64,000 nucleotides of DNA from Salinisphaera shabanensis E1L3A (GTDB lineage Bacteria > Pseudomonadota > Gammaproteobacteria > Nevskiales > Salinisphaeraceae): the NCBI RefSeq assembly GCF_000215955.2, contig NZ_AFNV02000005.1, positions 1-64,000 on the forward strand, given 5' to 3'. This document shows positions 1 through 6,638 of the stretch, piece by piece. Under the pieces are notes generated by a model. It saw only the letters and a list, made by a program, of their open reading frames with translations. It ran no database searches and was not told the DNA's origin. Position numbers and translations under genes: made by a program. The first letter of the stretch is position 1. Every line of letters begins with the position of its first letter.

Positions 1-24
1 CCCTTTGGTGCTGTCATTCATAAC

Positions 25-99
25 GTATAATGCCCAAGCTCAGTTGCCGGCCGAAGCGCGCCAGCGCTTTGGGTGGTCAACTGCAGCGAACTGTTAGCT
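25..99 (-). repeat. attC site 1
   Basis: Outer boxes are GTATAAT (one base off the usual AAC) and GTTAGCT. The body has the family arms CTCAGTTGCC and GGTCAACTGCAGCG around a short hairpin. It follows the gene at 94-432, whose TAA stop lies inside the right box. Confidence 0.85.
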
Positions 100-432
100 T
101 TCACTCGGCCCGTTTTCGAAGCTCGTCAGCACCTCGTTTAGATAAGCTTGGCGATACAGTTCAAAGCGCTCCGACGAGAAAGCTTCTCTTGGGGCTGGGA
201 AGTCCAAGGCCTGCAGGCGTCCGAGTTCGGCAACAAGCATGGACTCAGATTCCAGAAATGTTCTGCCATGCAGATAGTTATAAACGTAAAACTTCGCTAG
301 ATGGTCATCATGAACATGCTTATACGAAGGGTTATCCTTTAACTTGGCTCTCACTTCCCGGAGATAGCGTTCGGCATCTTCCGCTCTACGCAAGAACCCT
401 CGGGATATCGATTCTTTATCGTACTTTTTCAT
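94..432 (-). CDS. Cassette-encoded hypothetical protein
   Basis: 112 residues, starting MKKYDKES. I chose this ATG because it lies 3 bases from the attC 2 box; an upstream in-frame ATG would fall inside attC 2. The protein is hydrophilic, charged and probably helical, with no signal peptide or membrane segment and no catalytic motif that I recognise. Its stop codon is inside attC 1, so gene and site form one cassette. Function unknown. Confidence 0.7.
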   Translation of the reverse strand: MKKYDKESISRGFLRRAEDAERYLREVRAKLKDNPSYKHVHDDHLAKFYVYNYLHGRTFLESESMLVAELGRLQALDFPAPREAFSSERFELYRQAYLNEVLTSFENGPSES

Positions 433-435
433 GAT

Positions 436-522
436 AGCTAACGCCAACCATGAGGGCCGCATTTGGAGTGGAGCGCGAAGCGCGTAGCGGAAAATGCGTC
501 CCTCTCCATGGTTTTGTTGGGT
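436..522 (-). repeat. attC site 2 (divergent type)
   Basis: Outer boxes AGCTAAC and GTTGGGT. The arms CCAACCATGAGGG and CCCTCTCCATGG are complementary, but the body is unrelated to the main attC family of the array. The cassette at 524-1522 therefore probably came from a different source. Confidence 0.75.
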
Positions 523-523
523 G

Positions 524-1522
524 TCATTTTATATGAGCCTCATCTTTGGTTAGCTCGTACTGAATTACCTGAATTTGAAGCTCGCTCAGTGAGGCTTCTA
601 TATCTGGCGGGATATTCGCTGGGCTTGGTAGGACGAGATGCCTTCGTGCGCTAAAACCACATGAGTGAACAACTAATTGGCCGATTGCCGTGTACAGGTC
701 AGAGCGGCTACTACTGGTTTTTACTTCGTATAACTCAGATAAAATTCCACCTACCTCTAATCCAAGGTCAATCTGTACATTTTTTACAAAGCGCGATTTT
801 TCGTTTAAGCGCTTTTTCTCCCTCCATAATTTCAGTGCCTCAACTACTTCGCCGTGGCGTGAAAGGTAGTCGATTTTCGACTTCCTGCGCCCTTTCCTAC
901 GTCCGAATGACTCTGCATAGTAGTCTTCAAACGCACTCAGCTTTCGTTGAAAGTCAGCGGTGGATATCTCGCCGTTTCGGACGGCTATCTTAAACTCGAC
1001 AATGCTTTCAATATATTGAATGGCTGAGCGAGTTGCGTTTACTCCATTAATGGGCATAACTACAACGCCAAAGCGCTGATTACCTTCTGAGTCCATAGCG
1101 GGAGCCAATGTGTGGTTGCTCCATGCTAAAAATGCGGATTTACCAACGCCTTTGGTACCGCCACCAACCCGACCCGAGTGCATTAGATAAACTTGGCCGT
1201 CATCTGGGTTACGGGCGAAATAACCAGATACCTGTCTATTTGCACCAGAAAACGGCGTGTTGATCTCTACTGAAATTTGCAACCCGCCAGCTGCCTCGTA
1301 TACACCGAACCAGTTTAGTTGACGGGGATTTGGCGTTTCTTCCTTAAGTTTGCTGCTCCAGAACCAGTACTCACCGTTCGTATAAACCTTGGCATCGTAA
1401 GTTGTACCGCCTGGATAGCCTATGTTTCTGACATCAGGCCTAACGAGGCTCTTCTGGACAGTTGCTTTGAGAGTGGCGTGTGCCTCAGATATTTCTTGCT
1501 TTTTTTCAAGAAGGATAAACAT
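524..1522 (-). CDS. Probable PD-(D/E)XK nuclease-like cassette protein
   Basis: 332 residues. Near the C terminus a hydrophobic strand leads into ELYEVKTSSS and then YTAIGQL. The E-x-K pair followed by a helix carrying GQL is the layout of PD-(D/E)XK nucleases, including many restriction enzymes. The middle holds a Gly-rich SGRVGGGTKGVGKSAF stretch and a basic linker (GRRKGRRKSK), which would suit nucleic-acid binding. No signal peptide or membrane segment is seen. It has no methyltransferase partner in the array, so a modification-dependent or stand-alone defence nuclease is a reasonable guess. The fold assignment rests on motif reading only. The ATG at 1522 is about 30 bases from attC 3. 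Confidence 0.6.
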   Translation of the reverse strand: MFILLEKKQEISEAHATLKATVQKSLVRPDVRNIGYPGGTTYDAKVYTNGEYWFWSSKLKEETPNPRQLNWFGVYEAAGGLQISVEINTPFSGANRQVSGYFARNPDDGQVYLMHSGRVGGGTKGVGKSAFLAWSNHTLAPAMDSEGNQRFGVVVMPINGVNATRSAIQYIESIVEFKIAVRNGEISTADFQRKLSAFEDYYAESFGRRKGRRKSKIDYLSRHGEVVEALKLWREKKRLNEKSRFVKNVQIDLGLEVGGILSELYEVKTSSSRSDLYTAIGQLVVHSCGFSARRHLVLPSPANIPPDIEASLSELQIQVIQYELTKDEAHIK

Positions 1523-1551
1523 TCAGGCACTCCACATAGTCTGGCTCTGAT

Positions 1552-1654
1552 ACCCAACGCCGAAGCTCAGTTGCCGCCGGAGCGGCCGCAGGCCGCGGAG
1601 GGAACCCAAAACGCGGCAGCGTTTTGGGCGGTAAACTGCAGCGCTATGTTAGAT
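1552..1654 (-). repeat. attC site 3
   Basis: Outer boxes ACCCAAC and GTTAGAT, with the family arms GCTCAGTTGCC and GGTAAACTGCAGCG and inner stem-loops rich in GGCCGC. It separates the cassettes at 524-1522 and 1671-1904. Confidence 0.9.
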
Positions 1655-1670
1655 AGCTGTGAGTTAGAAT

Positions 1671-1904
1671 TTAAGGAGTAGCTTTGCGGCGGGGTCTGTT
1701 TTTCGGGCTAGGCCCTTCGCGCTTGCAGCAGCACTTTTGTTGGCAACCGCACTCAGGACAAGTGCATACCCACAAACAATTGGGTAACCCCTCGGGACGC
1801 CCTGGACTAACGCAATTCTCCAGGTAGAGCCTCGTGCCGCAGTCAGGGCAAGCTGGCTCATTCCCTTCAACCTTGTCACAGTCTGGAACAGCTTTTGAGC
1901 CCAT
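1671..1904 (-). CDS. Small Cys-rich (zinc-ribbon-like) cassette protein
   Basis: 77 residues with two cysteine knuckles, CPDCG near residue 19 and CTCPECGCQQKCCC near residues 48-61, followed by a basic tail. This is the look of a small zinc-ribbon protein, probably cytoplasmic. The ATG at 1904 is preceded by AGGGGAAA about 6 bases upstream and by attC 4. A longer overlapping frame (1664-1978) runs into attC 4 and is less convincing. Function unknown. Confidence 0.65.
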   Translation of the reverse strand: MGSKAVPDCDKVEGNEPACPDCGTRLYLENCVSPGRPEGLPNCLWVCTCPECGCQQKCCCKREGPSPKNRPRRKATP

Positions 1905-1920
1905 TCGAATTTTCCCCTAT

Positions 1921-2023
1921 ATCTAACGCCTAAGCTCAGTTGCCGCCGGAGGGGCCGCAGGCCACGGAGGGAACCCAAAGCGCGGCAGCGCTTCGGGCGG
2001 TCAACTGCAGCGTATCGTTAGGC
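1921..2023 (-). repeat. attC site 4
   Basis: Best-preserved site of the array: outer boxes ATCTAAC and GTTAGGC, arms GCTCAGTTGCC and GGTCAACTGCAGCG. It terminates the two-gene cassette 2023-2760; the stop codon of the 53-residue gene begins in the outer box. Confidence 0.92.
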
Positions 2024-2184
2024 TATCGCTTGTTTTTGTCGTTATCTGTGACAAATTTTCTTCGACGCGATCTTTCATCGCTTTCAGTCACAATTCTTCG
2101 CTGCCTTGATTCGTCAGGGATCTTCGGCTCAGGAACTTTTGGAGCGGGCTTTTCACCGTTATTATTGCCATCCGATTCGGCCAT
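2023..2184 (-). CDS. 53-residue highly charged cassette protein, coupled to the upstream gene
   Basis: Starts MAESDGNNNGEKPAPKVPEP and ends at TAG inside the attC 4 box. The protein is hydrophilic, with a Pro/Lys-rich first half and an Arg/Glu/Asp-rich second half, and is likely disordered. A very strong ribosome-binding site (AGGAGGAAG) sits 3 bases before the ATG and overlaps the end of the 188-residue membrane protein gene, so the two are translationally coupled. The reading frame fills the whole space between that gene and attC 4, which argues that it is real. No homology is recognised. Confidence 0.7.
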   Translation of the reverse strand: MAESDGNNNGEKPAPKVPEPKIPDESRQRRIVTESDERSRRRKFVTDNDKNKR

Positions 2185-2193
2185 ATCTTCCTC

Positions 2194-2760
2194 CTACGCT
2201 GTTACGACTTTGATGAAATAGATCGAGCACGAAAAACAAGCAACTACAAAAGAGCCGATCAACAGCCAACTCACGAAGCGAAGCAATTTAGCGCGCTTGA
2301 GGTTAGTGTTGCTCCCGTAGTCTACAGCCCTATCAATCTCCTCAATAAGGCTAGTCAAAGTATTTGCGTGAATTGTTTCACACTCATCTTTTAATGATTT
2401 GTAAGCGTCGTGCGCAAGAATACGCCAACCAGGGCCAATCTTTAGATAGCCCCTTCTACCCGGCAGGGCATACAAGCACAACCCAAAGGCTGCAGCAGAA
2501 AGTAGAACTGATAAAACAAATAGCAATATTGAACATGGCCCCGGAGAAGTCTCGACATTGCTATAGATGAAACTGTAGCTGGTAAAAAATGCCCCTAGCA
2601 AGGCGGCAGCTACCCACAGATACGTTCTTGCCACCATTATTTGATGGCGGTTGATATCGATATGCTGAGACCAATACTCTTTTGAGGCTTCATCGAGGAT
2701 ATTCGACAGTGAGGCCGAATATTGCTCGTAATCGTAGTAAGGCTTTTTTTCGTCGTTCAT
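2194..2760 (-). CDS. Cassette-encoded membrane protein
   Basis: 188 residues with a charged N terminus, then hydrophobic segments near residues 45-67 and 76-98, a soluble stretch, and a third segment near 162-186. The middle region (about residues 105-155) is predicted helical and acidic. It is the first gene of a two-gene cassette; the next start (2184) lies 10 bases beyond its stop. The layout resembles SLATT-type small membrane proteins found near defence genes, but I cannot confirm this. Confidence 0.65.
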   Translation of the reverse strand: MNDEKKPYYDYEQYSASLSNILDEASKEYWSQHIDINRHQIMVARTYLWVAAALLGAFFTSYSFIYSNVETSPGPCSILLFVLSVLLSAAAFGLCLYALPGRRGYLKIGPGWRILAHDAYKSLKDECETIHANTLTSLIEEIDRAVDYGSNTNLKRAKLLRFVSWLLIGSFVVACFSCSIYFIKVVTA

Positions 2761-2766
2761 TATTTC

Positions 2767-2865
2767 GCCTAACGCCGAAGCTCAGTTGCCGCCGGAGCGC
2801 GAAGCGCGGAGGGAACCCAAAGCGCGATAGCGATTTGGGCGGTCAACTGCAGCGATTCGTTATGC
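2767..2865 (-). repeat. attC site 5
   Basis: Outer boxes GCCTAAC and GTTATGC with the family arms GCTCAGTTGCC / GGTCAACTGCAGCG. Separates the cassettes 2194-2760 and 2867-3133. Confidence 0.88.
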
Positions 2866-2866
2866 A

Positions 2867-3133
2867 CTAGTAGCGCGCGAACCACGTAGGTGCGTTTACT
2901 CTTGAGTCATACGATTCATCGCAAACGAAACCTACAAATTCGCTGGCAGCCTCGTGCGCCGACTTACCTCGCGGAATACGCTCCGCCGCGTAAAACGCAT
3001 CGTCCATATTTATTAAGGTTCCAGTAGCAGAAAAGATATGCCTCTTCTCTTTCGCGTCGTCCTCTAGAATCCTATTGATCGCGTGGTTGATAAGCGCCGT
3101 TTGAACCTCGGTGACGAACTGAAATTTTTCCAA
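2867..3133 (-). CDS. Cassette-encoded hypothetical protein (TTG start likely)
   Basis: About 88 residues if it starts at the TTG at 3133 (LEKFQFVTEVQ). The frame stays open further upstream only by running into attC 6 (another TTG at 3175). A purine-rich GGGGGAGAAATGG lies some 15 bases upstream. An ATG in another frame right after that motif is closed after 25 codons, so the start is uncertain. Soluble, no motif recognised. The stop codon abuts attC 5. Confidence 0.55.
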   Translation of the reverse strand: MEKFQFVTEVQTALINHAINRILEDDAKEKRHIFSATGTLINMDDAFYAAERIPRGKSAHEAASEFVGFVCDESYDSRVNAPTWFARY

Positions 3134-3162
3134 GAAAACTCTGCTTCCATTTCTCCCCCTGT

Positions 3163-3265
3163 GTATAACGCCCAAGCTCAGTTGCCGCCGGAGCGGCCGA
3201 AGGCCGCGGAGGGAACCCGAAACGCGCCAGCGCTTTGGGCGGTCAACTGCAGCGATTTGTTAGAG
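3163..3265 (-). repeat. attC site 6
   Basis: Outer boxes GTATAAC and GTTAGAG (last base atypical), with the family arms and a GCGCCAGCGC inner region. Separates the cassettes 2867-3133 and 3268-3507. Confidence 0.88.
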
Positions 3266-3267
3266 CT

Positions 3268-3507
3268 TCAATTTTTCTTTTGCTGTGCGAAGACTAGAAG
3301 TTTCCAGCGGATCGGCCCACTTCCCGCGGAATGTTGGTGGTGATTCTGGGGAGGGAAAGGATTCCCCTTATTTGATGCGATCTCATCGCCACATACTTTG
3401 CATCGGTAAATGCCCGAGTTGTTGCATGTATCGCCCGGGCTGTATTCAGCGTCGTATTCGTCACTATTCCCTTTTGAAAGATAGCTTCCGTATTTGTATT
3501 GAGCCAT
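3268..3507 (-). CDS. Small cassette protein with a SGxYxCxxCG...KGxxFPP motif
   Basis: 79 residues. The core reads PGDTCNNSGIYRCKVCG, then ASNKGNPFPP, a His-rich NHHQH and a C-terminal Trp-Lys-Leu strand. Small proteins with a PG...SGxYxC..C..KG..FPP layout are common in integron arrays and probably bind a metal through the CxxC pair and nearby His residues. The ATG at 3507 has AGGGAGGAAGTG just upstream; a preceding in-frame GTG is less likely. Function unknown. Confidence 0.65.
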   Translation of the reverse strand: MAQYKYGSYLSKGNSDEYDAEYSPGDTCNNSGIYRCKVCGDEIASNKGNPFPPQNHHQHSAGSGPIRWKLLVFAQQKKN

Positions 3508-3530
3508 CACTTCCTCCCTCGTTTATACAT

Positions 3531-3608
3531 CTCTAACGCCCGCAATAAGCGGCGCGAGGAACGAGCGTCCGGCGACCGCAGGGAGCGAACTTAATTGCTT
3601 TGTTAGCT
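3531..3608 (-). repeat. attC site 7 (short, divergent type)
   Basis: Outer boxes CTCTAAC and GTTAGCT with the arms GCCCGCAATAAG and CTTAATTGC around a GC-rich core. At 78 bases it differs from the main family, so the cassette 3609-3980 has a separate origin. Confidence 0.8.
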
Positions 3609-3980
3609 TTAATTGACCCGAACACTGAGAGAAATCCCTTTATTTGAAAGAACACTGTTCTGGTCTGCTTCGCTTATAAATGGCGTGTTGCATGGATTAT
3701 GAACATATTTGATTGAATCCTGTGGATCTACTTGCGAAAGATATTTTTTAATAAGCTCGATAGCCGCATCAAAATTATCCATAGCAGAGTCGCTTGCTGG
3801 CTTTGTGCTGTACACCCAGCTACCTGACGGGCTTGAAACACTATCAAGAATGGTTACTTCTGAGTCAAAGCCGCTATCATTCTTGTATATGTCGATGGTG
3901 CAACGACGCCCATTGGTTGTCGCGACATCAATGTCATGGACGTCGCGAAACGGCCCGATAGAAATAACGGTGGTTGCCAT
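3609..3980 (-). CDS. Cassette-encoded hypothetical protein
   Basis: 123 residues, starting MATTVISIGP, with a good ribosome-binding site (AAGGAGAT) 8 bases upstream. It appears to be an alpha/beta soluble protein with no signal peptide, membrane segment or recognised catalytic motif. Its stop abuts attC 7 and its start follows attC 8, so it is a complete cassette. Codon usage is clearly AT-richer than the chromosomal genes to the right. Confidence 0.7.
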   Translation of the reverse strand: MATTVISIGPFRDVHDIDVATTNGRRCTIDIYKNDSGFDSEVTILDSVSSPSGSWVYSTKPASDSAMDNFDAAIELIKKYLSQVDPQDSIKYVHNPCNTPFISEADQNSVLSNKGISLSVRVN

Positions 3981-4002
3981 ACTGCTGATCTCCTTCTTGT
4001 AA

Positions 4003-4077
4003 AGCTAACGCCGAAGCTCAGTTGCCGACCGAAGCGCGGCAGCGCTTTGGGCGGTCAACTGCAGCGATTCGTTGGGC
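4003..4077 (-). repeat. attC site 8
   Basis: Outer boxes AGCTAAC and GTTGGGC; arms GCTCAGTTGCC and GGTCAACTGCAGCG. It is a shorter version of the main family, similar in length to attC 1. Confidence 0.88.
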
Positions 4078-4079
4078 GC

Positions 4080-4520
4080 TCATTCCGTAATATTCTCTGA
4101 GCGCTCTTTAAGGGCTTTGAGCTTCTTATTTAGCTTTTCTTTGCTATCTGGGTATTTACGAATATCTTCTAGCCGGGTTAATGCCAGAATCGCGAACATC
4201 GCCGCCATGCTAAGTACGCTGAGCTTCAGAAATACCGATAAATTGGAAGCTCCGGTGACGAAGGCGACAACTGGGTCAATAATCAGCGCGATGCAAATTA
4301 GCAAGACTAAGAAAAAAACCATCTTAAAACAAAACAACGTCGTTTTCTCAAAGGATGGCGCTACAGCATCAAGCCATTCTTCCTGCTCCGACAAGTCTTT
4401 GATTTTACGGCGAAGCGATTTTTTAGTTCGATATTTCCACCAGCGACTTACCAGATAGATGAGTCCCGCAGTTATCAAGCTGACTGCGATTGATCGTAGG
4501 TCTTGCGCTGTCAAAAGCAT
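4080..4520 (-). CDS. Cassette-encoded membrane protein
   Basis: 146 residues. One hydrophobic segment lies near residues 10-27, a basic stretch follows (RKIKDLSEQEEW), then two closely spaced segments near 65-85 and 93-113, and a Lys/Glu-rich C-terminal helix that may be cytoplasmic. No enzymatic motif is seen. The stop codon is 2 bases from attC 8. Function unknown. Confidence 0.65.
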   Translation of the reverse strand: MLLTAQDLRSIAVSLITAGLIYLVSRWWKYRTKKSLRRKIKDLSEQEEWLDAVAPSFEKTTLFCFKMVFFLVLLICIALIIDPVVAFVTGASNLSVFLKLSVLSMAAMFAILALTRLEDIRKYPDSKEKLNKKLKALKERSENITE

Positions 4521-4538
4521 TCTATTGCTCTACTTAGT

Positions 4539-4677
4539 GCCCAACGCCAAGTATACGGACGAAGCTAGGTATAGCGCTAACGGCACTTTTCGCATAGCAA
4601 TAAACCAATCTCCACGATATGCGGATCCGGCCGGCTTGGCACGTTCCTATACGAATAGCCAGCTTCGCCGATTAGGT
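4539..4677 (-). repeat. attC site 9 (long, degenerate; right edge of array)
   Basis: Outer boxes GCCCAAC and ATTAGGT (first base not G). Within the 139 bases, CGAAGCTAGGTAT near 4560-4572 and ATAGCCAGCTTCG near 4655-4667 are complementary apart from two positions, giving the long stem expected of a large attC. It is the last site before GC-rich chromosomal sequence and abuts the stop of the secreted-protein gene 4687-5007. Confidence 0.6.
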
Positions 4678-4686
4678 TTTTAGCGT

Positions 4687-5007
4687 TCACCACTCCGGAA
4701 TCCCTCGCTCGCTCAACACCACTCGATTCCCCGCCGCGTCAAACCGCGTCAATTCCTGACGCCCGCGACGACAGCGGACGAAGGTGGAATTGATCACATC
4801 ATTGGACTCGGCGAAGCATTCTTCCTTGGAACGCGGCGCGATGGTGACCCATTGCGGCTGGCTGTTGATCAGCGGCTGCATGGCGGCCTGGCTGACGCCG
4901 CTGCTGAAGCTGCCCACGGCTCGGCCGAGCGCGTTGGCGGGATCGGCTTGTGCAGCCGTGGTAGCGCCGGCGAGTAATGCCAGCGCGGCGATGATTGGAT
5001 AGTTCAT
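4687..5007 (-). CDS. Small secreted hypothetical protein
   Basis: 106 residues starting MNYPIIAALALLAGATTAAQ, a clear Sec signal peptide with likely cleavage after AQA. The mature part contains two cysteines (EECF and VRCRR) that could form a disulfide. It ends at the array-chromosome junction: its stop is 9 bases from attC 9. Base composition is that of the chromosome, not of the cassettes. GAGGGGGAAC precedes the chosen ATG; a longer frame to 5082 lacks this. Function unknown. Confidence 0.65.
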   Translation of the reverse strand: MNYPIIAALALLAGATTAAQADPANALGRAVGSFSSGVSQAAMQPLINSQPQWVTIAPRSKEECFAESNDVINSTFVRCRRGRQELTRFDAAGNRVVLSERGIPEW

Positions 5008-5100
5008 GTTCCCCCTCGTCTCGCGCGGCGTGCCGCGCGCTGGGCCGGCGCAGGCGTAGCTGCGAGGCCAAGTAGAGAACATTCCATAAAACCGGGCGCA

Positions 5101-5126
5101 AAGAAAAGACCCGCGGTAGCGGGCCT
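5101..5126 (-). terminator. Rho-independent terminator
   Basis: On the minus strand GCCCGC-TACC-GCGGGT is followed by CTTTTCTTT. It lies between the fatty-acid transporter gene and the small secreted-protein gene and would end the 11052-5274 operon. Confidence 0.6.
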
Positions 5127-5273
5127 TGATTAGTCATTGGTCGCAGATTCGGGGCAAATCAACGCGGGCCAATGGATACGTTTGTTACCGCAACGGGGGC
5201 GGCGGGCGTGTTTTTTACGGCGTGCCGCCGGCGGCGCCGCGCCAAACGGCGCGCGCCGCGCAGGCCGGCTGTT

Positions 5274-6590
5274 TTAGATCAGCAATAGCCCGCCGATGGC
5301 CACGCCGGTAACCAGCATGATGACCACACAGAAACCCATGATGTCGCGGGCCTTGAGGCCGGCGATGGCGAGCGCCGGCAGTGCCCAGAAGGGCTGGATC
5401 ATGTTGGTCCAGGCGTCGCCCCAGGCAAAGCCGGTGATCACGTCGCCGATATCGGCATTCAGCGATTGCGCGGCCTCCATGAGGATGGGACCTTGCACGG
5501 CCCACTGGCCGCCGCCGGAGGGAATGAAGATATTGATAAAGCCGGCGGAGAGGAAACTCACGAGTGGCAGCGTGTGAGCGGAGGAGATGCTCACGAAGCC
5601 GCTGGCCATGAGGGCCGCGAGGCCGGAGGCTTTCATCATGCCCATGATGCCGGCGTAGAACGGGAACTGGATGAGCACGCCAGCCACGCCGCGTACGGCT
5701 TCGTCCAGCGTTTCCAGATAACGCTTCGGGCTGCCGTGCAGGGCCAGGCCCAGAAAGATGAGCACGAAGATCACGATATTTAGGTTCAGCCCGCCGCCGC
5801 CCACGGCATAGGTGATGACTGCGGCAAAGCCCAGCGCGGCGCTGATCCAGGCCAACCATTTGGACTGTTCCAGGCGTTCGGCCGGCCGTGTTTCTTCATC
5901 AGCTGCCGTCGCAGTCGCGGATTCGTCGGCGAGCTGCTCGGCCTTGACCGTGACCGGGTTCTTGAGGCCACGCATCATGAAGCCGCAGACCACGGGCAGC
6001 AGCACGAGGATGACCGCACAGATGATGAGATTGAGCGGGCTGAAAATCGTCTCGCCCGTAGAGATGATGCCGATCTGTTCTTCCAGAAAGTGCCCGGGCG
6101 TGGCCACGACCAGCGGTGCGGCGGCCGACAGGCCGGCATGCCAGATGATGAAGCCGGCATAGGCACTGGCCACCAGCAGGCGGTAATCCACGCCTTCCAC
6201 GCGGCGGGCCATTTCGCGTGCGAGGATCGCGCCGACCACCAGGCCGATGCCCCAATTGAACCAGGTGACGATCAGCGATACGAACGCCACCATGATCACC
6301 GCGCGAATCGGCGTGCGGGCGACCGTGGCGATACGCGACACCAGAGTCATGAACAGCGGCGTCTTGGCGACAGTGAAGCCGGTAACAAGCATCAGCGCCA
6401 TCTGCATGGCGAAGCTGAGCAGGTTCCAGAAGCCGTCCTGCCAGAAGCCGAGCATGGCGACCGGGCCGTGGCCCTGGAAGATCATGCCCGCCGCGAACAC
6501 GATCAGCGTGATGATCAGTACCAGGATCAGCGGATCCGGTAGATAGCGGTCGAAGACGCGGACACAGCCGCGGGTGAGTGCACTGAACAT
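5274..6590 (-). CDS. atoE: Short-chain fatty acid transporter, AtoE family
   Basis: 438 residues with about ten hydrophobic segments, including a WFNWGIGLVVGA segment and the conserved C-terminal FIPSGGGQWAVQGP, which is typical of AtoE/SCFA transporters (inner membrane, uptake of short-chain carboxylates). The start has GGGGGATTT upstream. It is the last gene of a three-gene minus-strand operon with the cyclodeaminase-like enzyme (48 bases upstream) and the molybdoenzyme fusion, so its true substrate is probably whatever that pathway degrades rather than acetoacetate. Confidence 0.85.
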   Translation of the reverse strand: MFSALTRGCVRVFDRYLPDPLILVLIITLIVFAAGMIFQGHGPVAMLGFWQDGFWNLLSFAMQMALMLVTGFTVAKTPLFMTLVSRIATVARTPIRAVIMVAFVSLIVTWFNWGIGLVVGAILAREMARRVEGVDYRLLVASAYAGFIIWHAGLSAAAPLVVATPGHFLEEQIGIISTGETIFSPLNLIICAVILVLLPVVCGFMMRGLKNPVTVKAEQLADESATATAADEETRPAERLEQSKWLAWISAALGFAAVITYAVGGGGLNLNIVIFVLIFLGLALHGSPKRYLETLDEAVRGVAGVLIQFPFYAGIMGMMKASGLAALMASGFVSISSAHTLPLVSFLSAGFINIFIPSGGGQWAVQGPILMEAAQSLNADIGDVITGFAWGDAWTNMIQPFWALPALAIAGLKARDIMGFCVVIMLVTGVAIGGLLLI

Positions 6591-6609
6591 GATGGAAATC
6601 CCCCTTTCC

Positions 6610-6625
6610 AGAGCCGGTGGGCTCT
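6610..6625. other. Intergenic stem-loop in operon
   Basis: AGAGCC-GGTG-GGCTCT is a perfect 6-bp hairpin between the cyclodeaminase-like gene and the transporter gene. It has no T-tract, so it is more likely an mRNA processing or stability element than a terminator. Confidence 0.4.
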
Positions 6626-6638
6626 TATCGATTGAAAA

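Larger units (their letters stand above)
1..4680 (-). mobile_element. Integron cassette array without integrase (CALIN-like)
   Basis: Nine sites with the attC layout (RYYYAAC-like box, imperfectly self-complementary body, GTTRRRY-like box) alternate with single small genes or one gene pair. All genes read on the minus strand. Each stop codon abuts or overlaps an attC, and most start codons lie within a few tens of bases of the preceding attC box, which is the usual cassette geometry. Six sites share near-identical arms (GCTCAGTTGCC / GGTCAACTGCAGCG). No tyrosine integrase of the IntI type is encoded in the window and no attI is recognisable at the right edge. The left end is open, so an integrase beyond position 1 cannot be excluded. 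The cassettes are visibly more AT-rich than the rest of the window. Confidence 0.9.

Noticed and set aside
463-993. Plus-strand frames in the array (463-654, 661-993).
   Set aside because: They begin in attC 2 or lie opposite the nuclease-like gene and have no ribosome-binding sites.
1664-1978. A 104-codon frame overlapping the Cys-rich cassette gene.
   Set aside because: It starts inside attC 4 and has no ribosome-binding site; the 77-codon frame fits the cassette boundaries.
25-4077. Regularly spaced near-identical repeats that might suggest a CRISPR array.
   Set aside because: The repeats are 75-140 bases, self-complementary, carry RYYYAAC/GTTRRRY boxes and alternate with genes of different length; no cas genes are present.
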